A DNA stretch of 64,000 nucleotides from Selenomonadales bacterium (lineage in GTDB: Bacteria; Bacillota; Negativicutes; Sporomusales; UBA7701), in assembly GCA_029975165.1 (NCBI GenBank), contig JARKPR010000035.1, forward strand, positions 62,001 to 126,000, given 5' to 3'. The position numbers were made by a program, and so were the translations under genes. The notes below the pieces were generated by a model that had not been told where the DNA came from, ran no database searches, and saw nothing but the letters and a program-made list of their open reading frames with translations. This document shows, in pieces, positions 15,891 to 24,813 of this stretch (the first letter of the stretch is position 1; each line of letters opens with the position of its first letter).

Positions 15891-17129
15891 TTATTTTGTC
15901 AGATAGTTGATAAACCAGACGATGTTGGGGATGCCGACGAGGTCGATGAGGACTGCGCCGCACAGGGGCACAACGAGAAAAGCCTTGTGAGACATGACGC
16001 CGTAGCGTTCGCAGACAGCGCCCATGTTGGCCACTGCATTGGGGGTGGCGCCGAGGCCGTGACCCATGAGACCAGCGACCATTACGGCAGCGTCGTAGTC
16101 TTTTCCGAGAGCCCGGAAGAGGACGAAAACGGCGAATAAGGCCAGGCATATCGTCTGAAGGACCAGGATAATGATGAGCGGCAGGGCCAGGTCGTAGAGT
16201 TCCCAGATTTTCAGGCTCATCATGGCCATAGTGAGGAACATGCCAATGGATACGTCGGCGATGATGTCGATGGAGTTAAGCCGCAGTTTTACGGCGGAGG
16301 CAGCATCGTTGAGGTTGCGGAAGATGATGGCCACAAACATGGCACCGACGTATCCGGGCAGTACGAAGCCGGTGAATTCCTTGATCTTGCCGGATGCCCA
16401 GGCTCCCAGGACCATAAGGACAAGGACGAGGCACATCATGCTGAGGACGTTGCGGCTGGTAACCTTTTCGCTTTCCTTGGTCAGTCCCACGGCATCCTGG
16501 TAGCTTTCGTAGCTTTCATTGCTGGTGCTGATGGAAACATTGTACTTGTCGATAAGCCATTTGGTCAGCGGACCGCCGGTAAGGCCACCGGCGATAAGGC
16601 CGTAGGTAGCCGAAGCGATGGCGACTGCAGTGGCACCCTTGACACCGAGTTGCTCGGCGGTGGGCCCAAAGGCCGCGGCGGCGCCGTGGCCGCCTTCCAG
16701 GGAAACGGCGCCGGCCATGACCCCCAGTACGGGGTGGATGCCAAGCAGATAGGCCAAGCCGGAGCCGAAAGCGTTCTGGAAGACAGCGATGAACCAGCAA
16801 GACACGAGATAAATAATGAGGGCGATGCCGCCTTTACGGAGAAGAGACAGGCTGCCGCCGATGCCGACGGTGGTGAAGAAGGCGATCATGAAGGGGGTCT
16901 GGAGGGTTGTGTCCAACTTGAAGCCAAGAACCTTCCCTTGCATCAAAAACAAGGCCAGCAGCGAAAAGGCGAAGCCGCCGATAACCGGCGCGGGGATGCA
17001 GAATCTTTCGAAGAAGGAGAATCGGCGCCGCATCTCGTAGCCGAACATAAGCAGCACCGCTGCCAGGGCGGTCGTGGTGATCAGATCAAGCTTGAGAGTC
17101 AAAAGTTTGCCTGCGTACTCGAAACCCAT
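15891..17129 (-). CDS. gltS: Sodium/glutamate symporter GltS
   Basis: 412 aa inner-membrane carrier of the ESS/GltS family, about ten transmembrane helices in two inverted halves. Each half carries the characteristic glycine-rich re-entrant loop: AGAVSLEGGHGAAAAFGPT and AGLMGHGLGATPNAVANM. The start at 17129 (MGFEYAG) follows AGGAGGTGC; the longer frame begins upstream of the candidate promoter. As first gene ahead of ftcD it probably imports glutamate or, speculatively, a glutamate derivative such as formiminoglutamate. Confidence 0.93.
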   Translation of the reverse strand: MGFEYAGKLLTLKLDLITTTALAAVLLMFGYEMRRRFSFFERFCIPAPVIGGFAFSLLALFLMQGKVLGFKLDTTLQTPFMIAFFTTVGIGGSLSLLRKGGIALIIYLVSCWFIAVFQNAFGSGLAYLLGIHPVLGVMAGAVSLEGGHGAAAAFGPTAEQLGVKGATAVAIASATYGLIAGGLTGGPLTKWLIDKYNVSISTSNESYESYQDAVGLTKESEKVTSRNVLSMMCLVLVLMVLGAWASGKIKEFTGFVLPGYVGAMFVAIIFRNLNDAASAVKLRLNSIDIIADVSIGMFLTMAMMSLKIWELYDLALPLIIILVLQTICLALFAVFVLFRALGKDYDAAVMVAGLMGHGLGATPNAVANMGAVCERYGVMSHKAFLVVPLCGAVLIDLVGIPNIVWFINYLTK

Positions 17130-17162
17130 AATGCACCTCCTGATTTTAGTGCCTGTAATAAT

Positions 17163-17178
17163 CGCACGAAACATGCCA
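17163..17178 (-). promoter_or_regulatory. Candidate sigma-54 (-24/-12) promoter of gltS-ftcD operon
   Basis: On the minus strand TGGCATGTTTCGTGCG: the invariant GG and GC are 10 nt apart as sigma-54 RNA polymerase requires, and 12 of 16 positions allow or match the consensus. The expected start, about 12 nt downstream, gives a leader of roughly 22 nt to the gltS ATG. The adjacent NtrC-type regulator has an intact GAFTGA motif, which supports this reading. Confidence 0.6.
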
Positions 17179-17199
17179 AGATGCGGCGGCTAAAAGATT

Positions 17200-17233
17200 A
17201 AAGACCTGTCGCCATCAGGCGTCAGGTCTTTTT
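17200..17233 (-). terminator. Terminator hairpin between response regulator gene and gltS
   Basis: AAAGACCTG (17200-17208) pairs with CAGGTCTTT (17223-17231), with an inner CGCC/GGCG extension. It sits 44 bp beyond the regulator stop and would insulate gltS from read-through; the U tract is better on the plus strand. Confidence 0.65.
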
Positions 17234-17276
17234 AAGTATGCGGGGGCATTTTTTGCCGGCCGGCCGGCAGAAAGGA

Positions 17277-18677
17277 TCATTTATCAGCGGCAGATTTTGC
17301 CGCTGCGGCAAAATCTGCCGCTGACGACGCGTATTCTTTCAGCTTATAGCGCAGATTGCGCTCGCTGATGTTCAGGATGCGGGCCGCTTCTTTGCGGCTG
17401 CCGCCGGTATGCTGCAGAGTATGGAGAATAGCCTTCTGCTCAATGGTGGCCAGGTCGTCGCCGACGAAGGCAGGGATAAGGCCGGCGCCCTCATGGGCGA
17501 TGACCGCCTGTCCCAGGTAGACGCCGTTCGGCAGATCCTCGGCGTAGACGCAGGACTCGCCGGCTAGTGCCACGGCATGCTCAATAATGTTTTCGAGTTC
17601 CCGGACATTGCCGCGGTAGGCATAGGCTCCGAGAATGCGCAGGGCGGCTGGATCGAGCTGGGCAACTTGCTTGCCGAACTTTTTATTGAACTTGTCGACA
17701 AAGTAGCCGACAAGCGGCGGTATGTCCTCCCGCCGCTCACGTAACGGCGGCATATGGACGTTAATGACGTTCAGCCGGTAATAGAGGTCCTCGCGGAAAC
17801 GACCGCGGGCGATCTCCTGGCGAACGTCGCGGTTAGTGGCACAGATAATCCGAACGTCAACGGTCTTGGCGAAAGCCGAGCCGACCGGGGTGATCTCCCG
17901 TTCCTGAACAGCCCGCAGCAACTTCGCCTGAAGATTGACATCCATTTCACAGACTTCGTCGAGAAAAATAGTGCCGCGATGGGCGGCTTCAAAGGCTCCG
18001 ATCTTGCGCTGGACGGCCCCCGTGAAGGCGCCGCGCTCATGGCCGAAGAGTTCGCTTTCGAGAAGGCCTTCCGGGATGGCGGCGCAATTGACGACGACAA
18101 ATTGCTCGCCCCGCCGGCTGCCGGTGAAGTGTACGGCCCGGGCGGCCAGTTCCTTTCCCGTGCCGCTTTCGCCGGTTATCATGATATTGGTGTTTATGTC
18201 TTTTACTTTTTCGATAAGCTGGAACACTTCGCCCATGGCCGGCGACTGGCCGATCATGCCGGCCTGCTCGGTCCAGGCGGCCTGCTGATCCCGCCAGTAA
18301 ACGACCTTGTTCTTCAGGCTGAGGGTTTCGACGGCATTTCCCAGCAGTGTGTGAAGTTCGTCGGTATTTATGGGTTTTGTTACATAGTAGAAGGCGCCCC
18401 TTTTCATCGCTTCGACCGAGGATTTTATGCTGCCGTAAGCGGTCATTATTATAACCACAGTATTGGAGTTGAAGGTTTTTATCTTGGACAACAACTCAAG
18501 ACCGTCACTTTCCCCAAGACGCAGATCGAGCAGTACAATGTCAAAGTCCTCGCGTTCCGTGAGTGCGAGGGCCTGTTCTTCACTGTTGGCAACGAAAACA
18601 TGGTAGTCGCTTTCAAGAGCAAAGGAAAGCGATGCACAGATGGCTGGTTCGTCATCAACTACGAGCAGTTTGTACAT
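17277..18677 (-). CDS. Sigma-54-dependent NtrC-type response regulator
   Basis: 466 aa: receiver domain (1-120; MYKLLVVDDEPA, phospho-Asp in LLDLRLGES), AAA+ domain (about 145-380; Walker A GESGTGKE, GAFTGA sigma-54 contact loop in HERGAFTGAVQ, Walker B GTIFLDEV), Fis-type helix-turn-helix at 425-450 (GSRKEAARILNISERNLRYKL) and an alanine-rich tail. The start at 18677 has GGGAGGCAAGG upstream; the longer frame runs into the kinase gene. It overlaps the kinase gene by 23 nt. It likely activates the -24/-12 promoter in front of gltS, the next operon on the strand. Confidence 0.93.
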   Translation of the reverse strand: MYKLLVVDDEPAICASLSFALESDYHVFVANSEEQALALTEREDFDIVLLDLRLGESDGLELLSKIKTFNSNTVVIIMTAYGSIKSSVEAMKRGAFYYVTKPINTDELHTLLGNAVETLSLKNKVVYWRDQQAAWTEQAGMIGQSPAMGEVFQLIEKVKDINTNIMITGESGTGKELAARAVHFTGSRRGEQFVVVNCAAIPEGLLESELFGHERGAFTGAVQRKIGAFEAAHRGTIFLDEVCEMDVNLQAKLLRAVQEREITPVGSAFAKTVDVRIICATNRDVRQEIARGRFREDLYYRLNVINVHMPPLRERREDIPPLVGYFVDKFNKKFGKQVAQLDPAALRILGAYAYRGNVRELENIIEHAVALAGESCVYAEDLPNGVYLGQAVIAHEGAGLIPAFVGDDLATIEQKAILHTLQHTGGSRKEAARILNISERNLRYKLKEYASSAADFAAAAKSAADK

Positions 18678-20643
18678 CCTTGCCTCCCGGATTTCCTGTC
18701 TGAAGTTGAATATAAACTTTCGTACCAGTGTCGGGCACGCTTTCGACCCAGAGCTTGCCGTCGTTTTCGACAATATATTGGTAGCTGATAGCCAGCCCAA
18801 GGCCGGTTCCGGTCGGTTTTGTCGTGAAAAAGGGGTCGAAGATACGGCTGCGGGTTTGTTCGTCCATACCGCAACCGTTGTCCTCTATAACGATGGTCCC
18901 AGCCTTGTCAGCCTCAGTCCATCTTATTGCTATCTGAGGCCTGTCAACTCCGGCCAAAGCGTCAATGGCGTTGAGCAAAGCGTTGATGACAACCTGCTGA
19001 ATTTGCTGCCGGTCGCCGTAGGCGCGGGCATCATCAGGCACCAGCAGACCAACCCGTACACCGGCGCTTTTGAGGCGGCCGCCGCATAATACCAGGACTT
19101 CTTGAACCAGGCCCTGAACATTGGTGAGCTGCCGCGAAGGCTTGCGGGGCTTGGCATAGTCGAGGAGGTTATTCACCATGGCGTCAACTCTTTCGACTTC
19201 CTGGGGCACGTAGAAACTGATTTTTTGCCGGAAGCTGGGGTTGTCGTATTTGGCCGGCAGCAGTTCGGCAAAAGTCTTGATTGATGTTAGTGGCGTCCTT
19301 ATTTCGTGGGCTATGCCTGCGACCAGGCTACCGAGGGCTTCCATCTTATCCTTGCGATAAAGCTGCTCGCGCAGCCGGCGTTCGACAGTGACATCGCGAA
19401 ACTCCAGCACCAGGACTTCAAGATGCCCAGAAGCCGTAAGACGGGTTATGGTGTACTCCATCAGATAGCCAAGGATAACGCGTTCGTCAGCAATCTTACC
19501 TTGGCCGGTTAGATCGCTCAACCCCGCAGGGAAGAATTCACCGATGGCGGTGGCGGTGTAATGGCGGCTGATGGCGTCGCGGCAGGCCAGATACTTGTCG
19601 GCATAGTCATTGACATACTGGACATAACCTTGTCCATCCAGGGTAACGATACCGTTGTAGCCGCTATTGAGGACTTTTTCTTTGTATAGATTTTCCTTTT
19701 TGATGTACTCATTACGTTCAAGCAGTTCTCTGTTGATGGCGGCGATTTCAGCGGTGCGGCGGTGGACTTCCTGCCGCAGGGCGTAACTAAGGTAAAGCAT
19801 AAGCGCAAGAGCTAATAGCAGGACGGCCAGAAAGGATAAAGCCATAACCAGCCTATCACGGTAATAGGCCGACGGGTAATCGATGGATTGACCAAACCAC
19901 TTACTATAGATTTTGTCGTATGTGCCGTTCTTCTTTATTTCCTCGATACCCTTTTGCATGATTCGCAGGGTCTGCATATCGCCTTTGCGGACGGCGACAC
20001 CATACCTGCCCGGCTCAATGTCGCTACCGGCTATTTTAACGAGGTCGACCTGCTTGTTTTTCTGGAGGATGTACTGGCCGGCGAGATTATTGCCGATTAC
20101 GGCCATAACCTGGCCGGCCAGCAGGCGGCTGAAAGCTTCTTCCTGGTCGGCGACTACGACAAGGTCGTAGTCGCCGCTGGCCTGCAAGCGTTGAAAGGCG
20201 ACGTCGCCGCCCTGGACAGCGATCTTGTGCCCGCGCAGGCTATCGAGATCGGTAACGACCGTTTCTTTGCGAACGAAGATACTCTGGGCGCTTGTCAGAT
20301 AGTCAACGAAATAATACTTGGCCGCTCGCTGCGCGTTGTATTTCATACCTTGGATGGCGTCAAGCTGGCCGACGTCGAGAGCGTCCAAGGCACTTGCCCA
20401 CGTCATTGGCTGGAATTCGATTTCGATGCCCGTCTGTAGAGCGACCGCTTTCATAATGTCGACATTGAAGCCTCGGTAAGCTTTAACGCCATCGACCTCT
20501 ACTACAAATTCGTAGGGCGGGAAGTTTTCGTCACCCCCCACCACATAGACGCGGTGCGGTTCAAGTCCCGACTCGGCATCGACCGGCACGGGGCCTGCGA
20601 GCATGGTTAACAGGGCAACACAGACAATTATGGCGGCTTTCAC
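18655..20643 (-). CDS. Histidine kinase with periplasmic amino-acid-binding-type sensor
   Basis: 662 aa. Signal peptide (1-23), then a family-3 solute-binding domain (about 30-255; FPPYEFVVEVDGV, YRGFNVDIMKAVALQTGI, GQLDAIQGMKYN), a transmembrane helix (about 267-288), a coiled linker, a PAS domain (about 310-425), HisKA with the phospho-His in AHEIRTPLTSI (near 450) and a GHKL ATPase (NALLNAIDAL, DNGCGMDE, GTGLGLAIS). The fold suggests direct sensing of an amino acid outside the membrane. Its partner is the NtrC-type regulator it overlaps. Neighbouring glutamate and formiminoglutamate genes make such compounds the natural ligand candidates; this is inference. Confidence 0.92.
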   Translation of the reverse strand: MKAAIIVCVALLTMLAGPVPVDAESGLEPHRVYVVGGDENFPPYEFVVEVDGVKAYRGFNVDIMKAVALQTGIEIEFQPMTWASALDALDVGQLDAIQGMKYNAQRAAKYYFVDYLTSAQSIFVRKETVVTDLDSLRGHKIAVQGGDVAFQRLQASGDYDLVVVADQEEAFSRLLAGQVMAVIGNNLAGQYILQKNKQVDLVKIAGSDIEPGRYGVAVRKGDMQTLRIMQKGIEEIKKNGTYDKIYSKWFGQSIDYPSAYYRDRLVMALSFLAVLLLALALMLYLSYALRQEVHRRTAEIAAINRELLERNEYIKKENLYKEKVLNSGYNGIVTLDGQGYVQYVNDYADKYLACRDAISRHYTATAIGEFFPAGLSDLTGQGKIADERVILGYLMEYTITRLTASGHLEVLVLEFRDVTVERRLREQLYRKDKMEALGSLVAGIAHEIRTPLTSIKTFAELLPAKYDNPSFRQKISFYVPQEVERVDAMVNNLLDYAKPRKPSRQLTNVQGLVQEVLVLCGGRLKSAGVRVGLLVPDDARAYGDRQQIQQVVINALLNAIDALAGVDRPQIAIRWTEADKAGTIVIEDNGCGMDEQTRSRIFDPFFTTKPTGTGLGLAISYQYIVENDGKLWVESVPDTGTKVYIQLQTGNPGGKDVQTARS

Positions 20644-20669
20644 TTTCAGGCCTCCGGAAGGGCTGGCGG

Positions 20670-21005
20670 TTATTTACGGATGAAATGAGGCATTTCGGAG
20701 GGAATTTCCATGGATAGTTCGACAAGGCCGCCGAGTTCACCGTCCCGATACCAGGGAGTCTGGTAAATTAGTTTTTTGACGCCGTTCTTTTCAATAGTAT
20801 AGCTGTTGGTCTCCCGGTTGGTTATGAGGCCACCGAGCTTTTGCCTCGAATCGGGCGAATGGCAGTCGTAAACACTATGGCCGATTAGCTGCCCGCCGCC
20901 GTATTTTTGGAATACTTCCTGCGACTTGTCATTCATTTCGAGGATTTTGCCGTCCTTGTCGATAACGGTAATCGCTACCTTAATCTCTTTGAACCATTCT
21001 TTCAT
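20670..21005 (-). CDS. Single PAS-domain protein
   Basis: 111 aa, essentially one PAS fold (IKVAITVIDKDGKILEMNDK, then SQEVFQKYGG, IGHSVYDCH). It has no output domain and no signal peptide. The ATG at 21005 has GAGGTGAG six bases upstream; a GTG at 21014 is a possible alternative. It lies 26 bp upstream of the histidine kinase gene in the same direction, so it is probably the first gene of the three-gene signalling operon and may modulate the kinase, whose own PAS domain it could contact. A cysteine in the DCHSPDS loop could hold a cofactor. Role not established. Confidence 0.75.
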   Translation of the reverse strand: MKEWFKEIKVAITVIDKDGKILEMNDKSQEVFQKYGGGQLIGHSVYDCHSPDSRQKLGGLITNRETNSYTIEKNGVKKLIYQTPWYRDGELGGLVELSMEIPSEMPHFIRK

Positions 21006-21270
21006 TTTTCTCACCTCATAATTCTTTTGTTCTATTCAATATCGCCATAGCAAATCCTGCGACGAAACCAAAGCTTCACCGCATACCTCTATCCATGAAT
21101 ACATGCAAATTATATGCCACTGTCAACCCGGGTCGCTATCACGGCGATCGAAGGAGAGAAACAATATTAATTCATTATTGGCCGGGATTCGCTTTGTAAA
21201 TAAGCGGGTCGAGTTTCCGGAGACACCCCATTTCCCCGGCGCTACATGTAACAGGATAGAGCCGCCTCAA

Positions 21271-21308
21271 AAAGGCAGAGCCGCACTATTAAGCGCGGCC
21301 CTGCCTTT
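21271..21308 (-). terminator. Intrinsic terminator of the uracil-DNA glycosylase gene
   Basis: AAAGGCAG-A-GCCGC pairs with GCGGC-C-CTGCCTTT around a short loop. On the minus strand it is followed by TTTTTGAGG, 15 bp after the stop. Confidence 0.85.
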
Positions 21309-21322
21309 CCGGCCCCCCGACC

Positions 21323-21994
21323 CTATCGCCCTCCCCGCCGCTCCAGCCTGCGCCCCTCGTACATCGCCAATAGATCCGGCTTCTCCGCCGACGCCAGCTC
21401 ATACCCCGGCGCCAGCTCGCGGCATCTCTCCACCGCCGCCTTCAGGTCGTAGAAAACCTCCCACTTCGCTTTCACCACGTCCTGACCGGTCAGCCGCAGC
21501 AGATACGCCGGGTGGTATGTCGCCATCGCCGGCACGCCGTACTTCGTCTCGAACCAGCGGCCCCTGTCCTTCGTGATCCGCGCGTCCGGACCCATCAGGT
21601 ACTTCAGCGCCACGCTTCCAAGGGCTACGATAACTTTAGGCCGCACGAGTGCCATCTCCCCGTCCAGCCAGTTCATGGCGCAGAAGCGGCCCTCATCGAC
21701 CGTCGGTGTCCGGTTGCCCTTTGGACGGCATTTTAAAATATTCGAGACGTACACGCGGTCACGGGTCACGCCGACGCTGGCCAGCGCCTTGTCCAGCAGC
21801 TGCCCCGACGGCCCCACCAGCGGCACGCCGTACTCGTCCTCCACGCCGCCCGGCCCCTCGCCGACGATGACCAAAGGGCTGTCTATCGCGCCGTTGTACG
21901 ATGTCGGCCCGATGGCGTCGCGGCGCAGCGGGCAGCGGTCGCACCCCAGCAGCGCCTCCTCCAGCTCGGCATGAGTCGCAAAAGACGTCAACAC
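21323..21994 (-). CDS. Type 4 (iron-sulfur) uracil-DNA glycosylase
   Basis: 223 aa. It removes uracil from DNA, starting base-excision repair. Motif A reads VGEGPGGVEDEYGVPLVG and motif B TYHPAYLLR, as in family 4/5 enzymes. Four cysteines placed as C-x2-C (LLGCDRCPLR) and C-x16-C (ILKCRPKGNR to RFCAMN) fit the 4Fe-4S cluster of this family. The GTG at 21994 follows GGAGGTGATG. It is monocistronic, divergent from serS. The C-terminal 30 residues, after the core, are arginine-rich and poorly conserved. Confidence 0.93.
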   Translation of the reverse strand: MLTSFATHAELEEALLGCDRCPLRRDAIGPTSYNGAIDSPLVIVGEGPGGVEDEYGVPLVGPSGQLLDKALASVGVTRDRVYVSNILKCRPKGNRTPTVDEGRFCAMNWLDGEMALVRPKVIVALGSVALKYLMGPDARITKDRGRWFETKYGVPAMATYHPAYLLRLTGQDVVKAKWEVFYDLKAAVERCRELAPGYELASAEKPDLLAMYEGRRLERRGGR

Positions 21995-22213
21995 CCTACA
22001 TCACCTCCGGGCTAACATTCGCCTCCCGCCGGCAAAATCCTCTTGCCGTCCGTGCCCGCCGCCGCTATTGACGCGCCCTCTGTCGCGATTTACAATAAAG
22101 AAGTAAGAGCTGGCGGAAATTGCCACAAAATCAGCGCCACTTACGCCACCCGCGTATACTGCGGCCCGCGGCCGCATACAATATCAGGCACACCGCCAAG
22201 GAGGACCCCCGTC

Positions 22214-23485
<1,272 letters not shown>

Positions 23486-23574
23486 CAAGGCGGCAACATC
23501 CGCCGCATATCGACGGAGGGGAGCACAGCCTGCACGCACCGCCGCCGGGCCAATCGCCTTCATAAATGCGAAAG

Positions 23575-23608
23575 AATAGGCCACTACTATAACAGTAGCG
23601 GCCTATTT
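23575..23608. terminator. Bidirectional terminator between serS and FAH-family gene
   Basis: AATAGGCC-a-CTACT (23575-23588) pairs with AGTAG-c-GGCCTATT (23594-23607), then TTAT. It lies between convergent genes, 17 bp from the minus-strand stop. Confidence 0.8.
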
Positions 23609-23625
23609 TATCGATACCTGAGCTA

Positions 23626-24486
23626 TCAGCCGACCGTGTTGCGCAGCACGCCGAGGCCGTCGATCGCCAGCTCCAGCTCGTCGCCGGCCTTCAGGAACCG
23701 CGGCGGCGTGAAGCCCATCGCCACGCCCGCCGGCGTCCCCGTCGCGATGATATCGCCCGGCTCCAGCGTGATGCCCGCCGAAATCGTCGCAATCAGCTCG
23801 GGAATCTTGAAAATCAGGTCGCCGGTACTGGCATTCTGCCTCAACTCGCCGTTCACCTTCGACGAAATCGTCAGCTTCTCCGGGTCCGGCACCGCGCTCT
23901 TGTGCACCAGGTACGGCCCCATCGGCGCGAACGTATCCAGCCCCTTGCCCATCAGCCACTGGGCGTGCTTCTTCTGCAGATCGCGAGCCGTCACATCGTT
24001 AATGATCGTATACCCGAAAACATGCTCCATCGCCTGCGTCGCCGGGATTCTCGCGCCCTGGCGGCCGATGACCACCGCCAGCTCCACCTCGTAGTCCAGC
24101 TCCGCCGTCAGATCGGCGTGGCTGTCGATCACCGCGTCCGGGCCGATCACCGCCGTCGGCACCTTCGAGAAAATCACCGGGAACTTCGGCACCGCCGCCG
24201 CTGCGTCCTTGGTCTTCTCGAACTCCAGCGCGTGCTCGCGGTAGTTCTTGCCGATGCAGAAAATATTCTTGCGCGGCCGGGGGATGGGCGCAAGCAGCCG
24301 CACCGCCGCCACGGCGATGCCCTCGACGTCGCCGGCGGCCAAAGCCTGCGCCGCCCTATCGAGGGCCGCCTGGCCCTGGTCGATAAACTCCAGCATCGTG
24401 CCGCCCAGCGGCAGCACCCTCTGCTTGTCGCCGCTCAGCACCCCTGCCTCCGCTTTGCCGCCATACTCGAATGTTACCAAATACAT
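23626..24486 (-). CDS. Fumarylacetoacetate hydrolase family protein
   Basis: 286 aa, FAH superfamily (hydrolases, decarboxylases and isomerases of 2-oxo-acid enols). A short N-terminal domain (MYLVTFEYGGKAEAGVLSGD) precedes the catalytic domain, with KNIFCIGKNYREHALEF, metal ligands in DYEVELAVVIG (E-x-E type) and GDIIATGTPAGVAMGF near the end. AGGAGG precedes the ATG at 24486; the longer frame to 24771 is untranslated leader. Members of this length often act as acylpyruvases or oxaloacetate decarboxylases. No operon partner identifies the substrate. Confidence 0.88.
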   Translation of the reverse strand: MYLVTFEYGGKAEAGVLSGDKQRVLPLGGTMLEFIDQGQAALDRAAQALAAGDVEGIAVAAVRLLAPIPRPRKNIFCIGKNYREHALEFEKTKDAAAAVPKFPVIFSKVPTAVIGPDAVIDSHADLTAELDYEVELAVVIGRQGARIPATQAMEHVFGYTIINDVTARDLQKKHAQWLMGKGLDTFAPMGPYLVHKSAVPDPEKLTISSKVNGELRQNASTGDLIFKIPELIATISAGITLEPGDIIATGTPAGVAMGFTPPRFLKAGDELELAIDGLGVLRNTVG

Positions 24487-24813
24487 ATCGTCAGCCTCCT
24501 TAAATATTGGCGTCGGCCATAGACCGAGAACCTTCCGCCATCCGGCCCTACTGGTAACCCCTTTTATAGTTTGCCGCTCATCCCCCTTCTTCCTCCTCCC
24601 ATTTTCCCCTCGGTTCCCGCATTCGTGCGGCCTCGCCAGCATCATAAAACACGCGAGAATGAACGCCATTGCCATCGCAACCGCGGTTTTCATTCTCCGG
24701 CCACCGCCGGCGCGCCAAACCTGACTAAATCGGCGATACTCTTTCCAGCAAAAAATTGCTATAATTAACATCAGTTTTTATAACAGCTTTATAAACAACC
24801 TGGAGGGATAACG
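24487..24813. other. Intergenic region with kimA promoter
   Basis: 327 bp between divergent genes. An extended -10, TGC-TATAAT (24767-24775), points toward the 24814 gene and leaves a leader of about 33 nt. That is too short for the c-di-AMP (ydaO) riboswitch that precedes kimA in Bacillus. Nothing else is recognised. Confidence 0.55.

Noticed and set aside
21995-22213. T-box leader before serS
   Set aside because: No specifier hairpin, T-box sequence or terminator/antiterminator pair is visible.
24487-24771. N-terminal extension of the FAH-family protein with a hydrophobic segment
   Set aside because: The extension lacks a convincing ribosome site, whereas AGGAGG directly precedes the ATG at 24486, which gives the normal family start.
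24640-24813. c-di-AMP (ydaO) riboswitch before the KimA-like gene
   Set aside because: The extended -10 at 24767 leaves only about 33 nt of leader, and the conserved core of that riboswitch is not seen.
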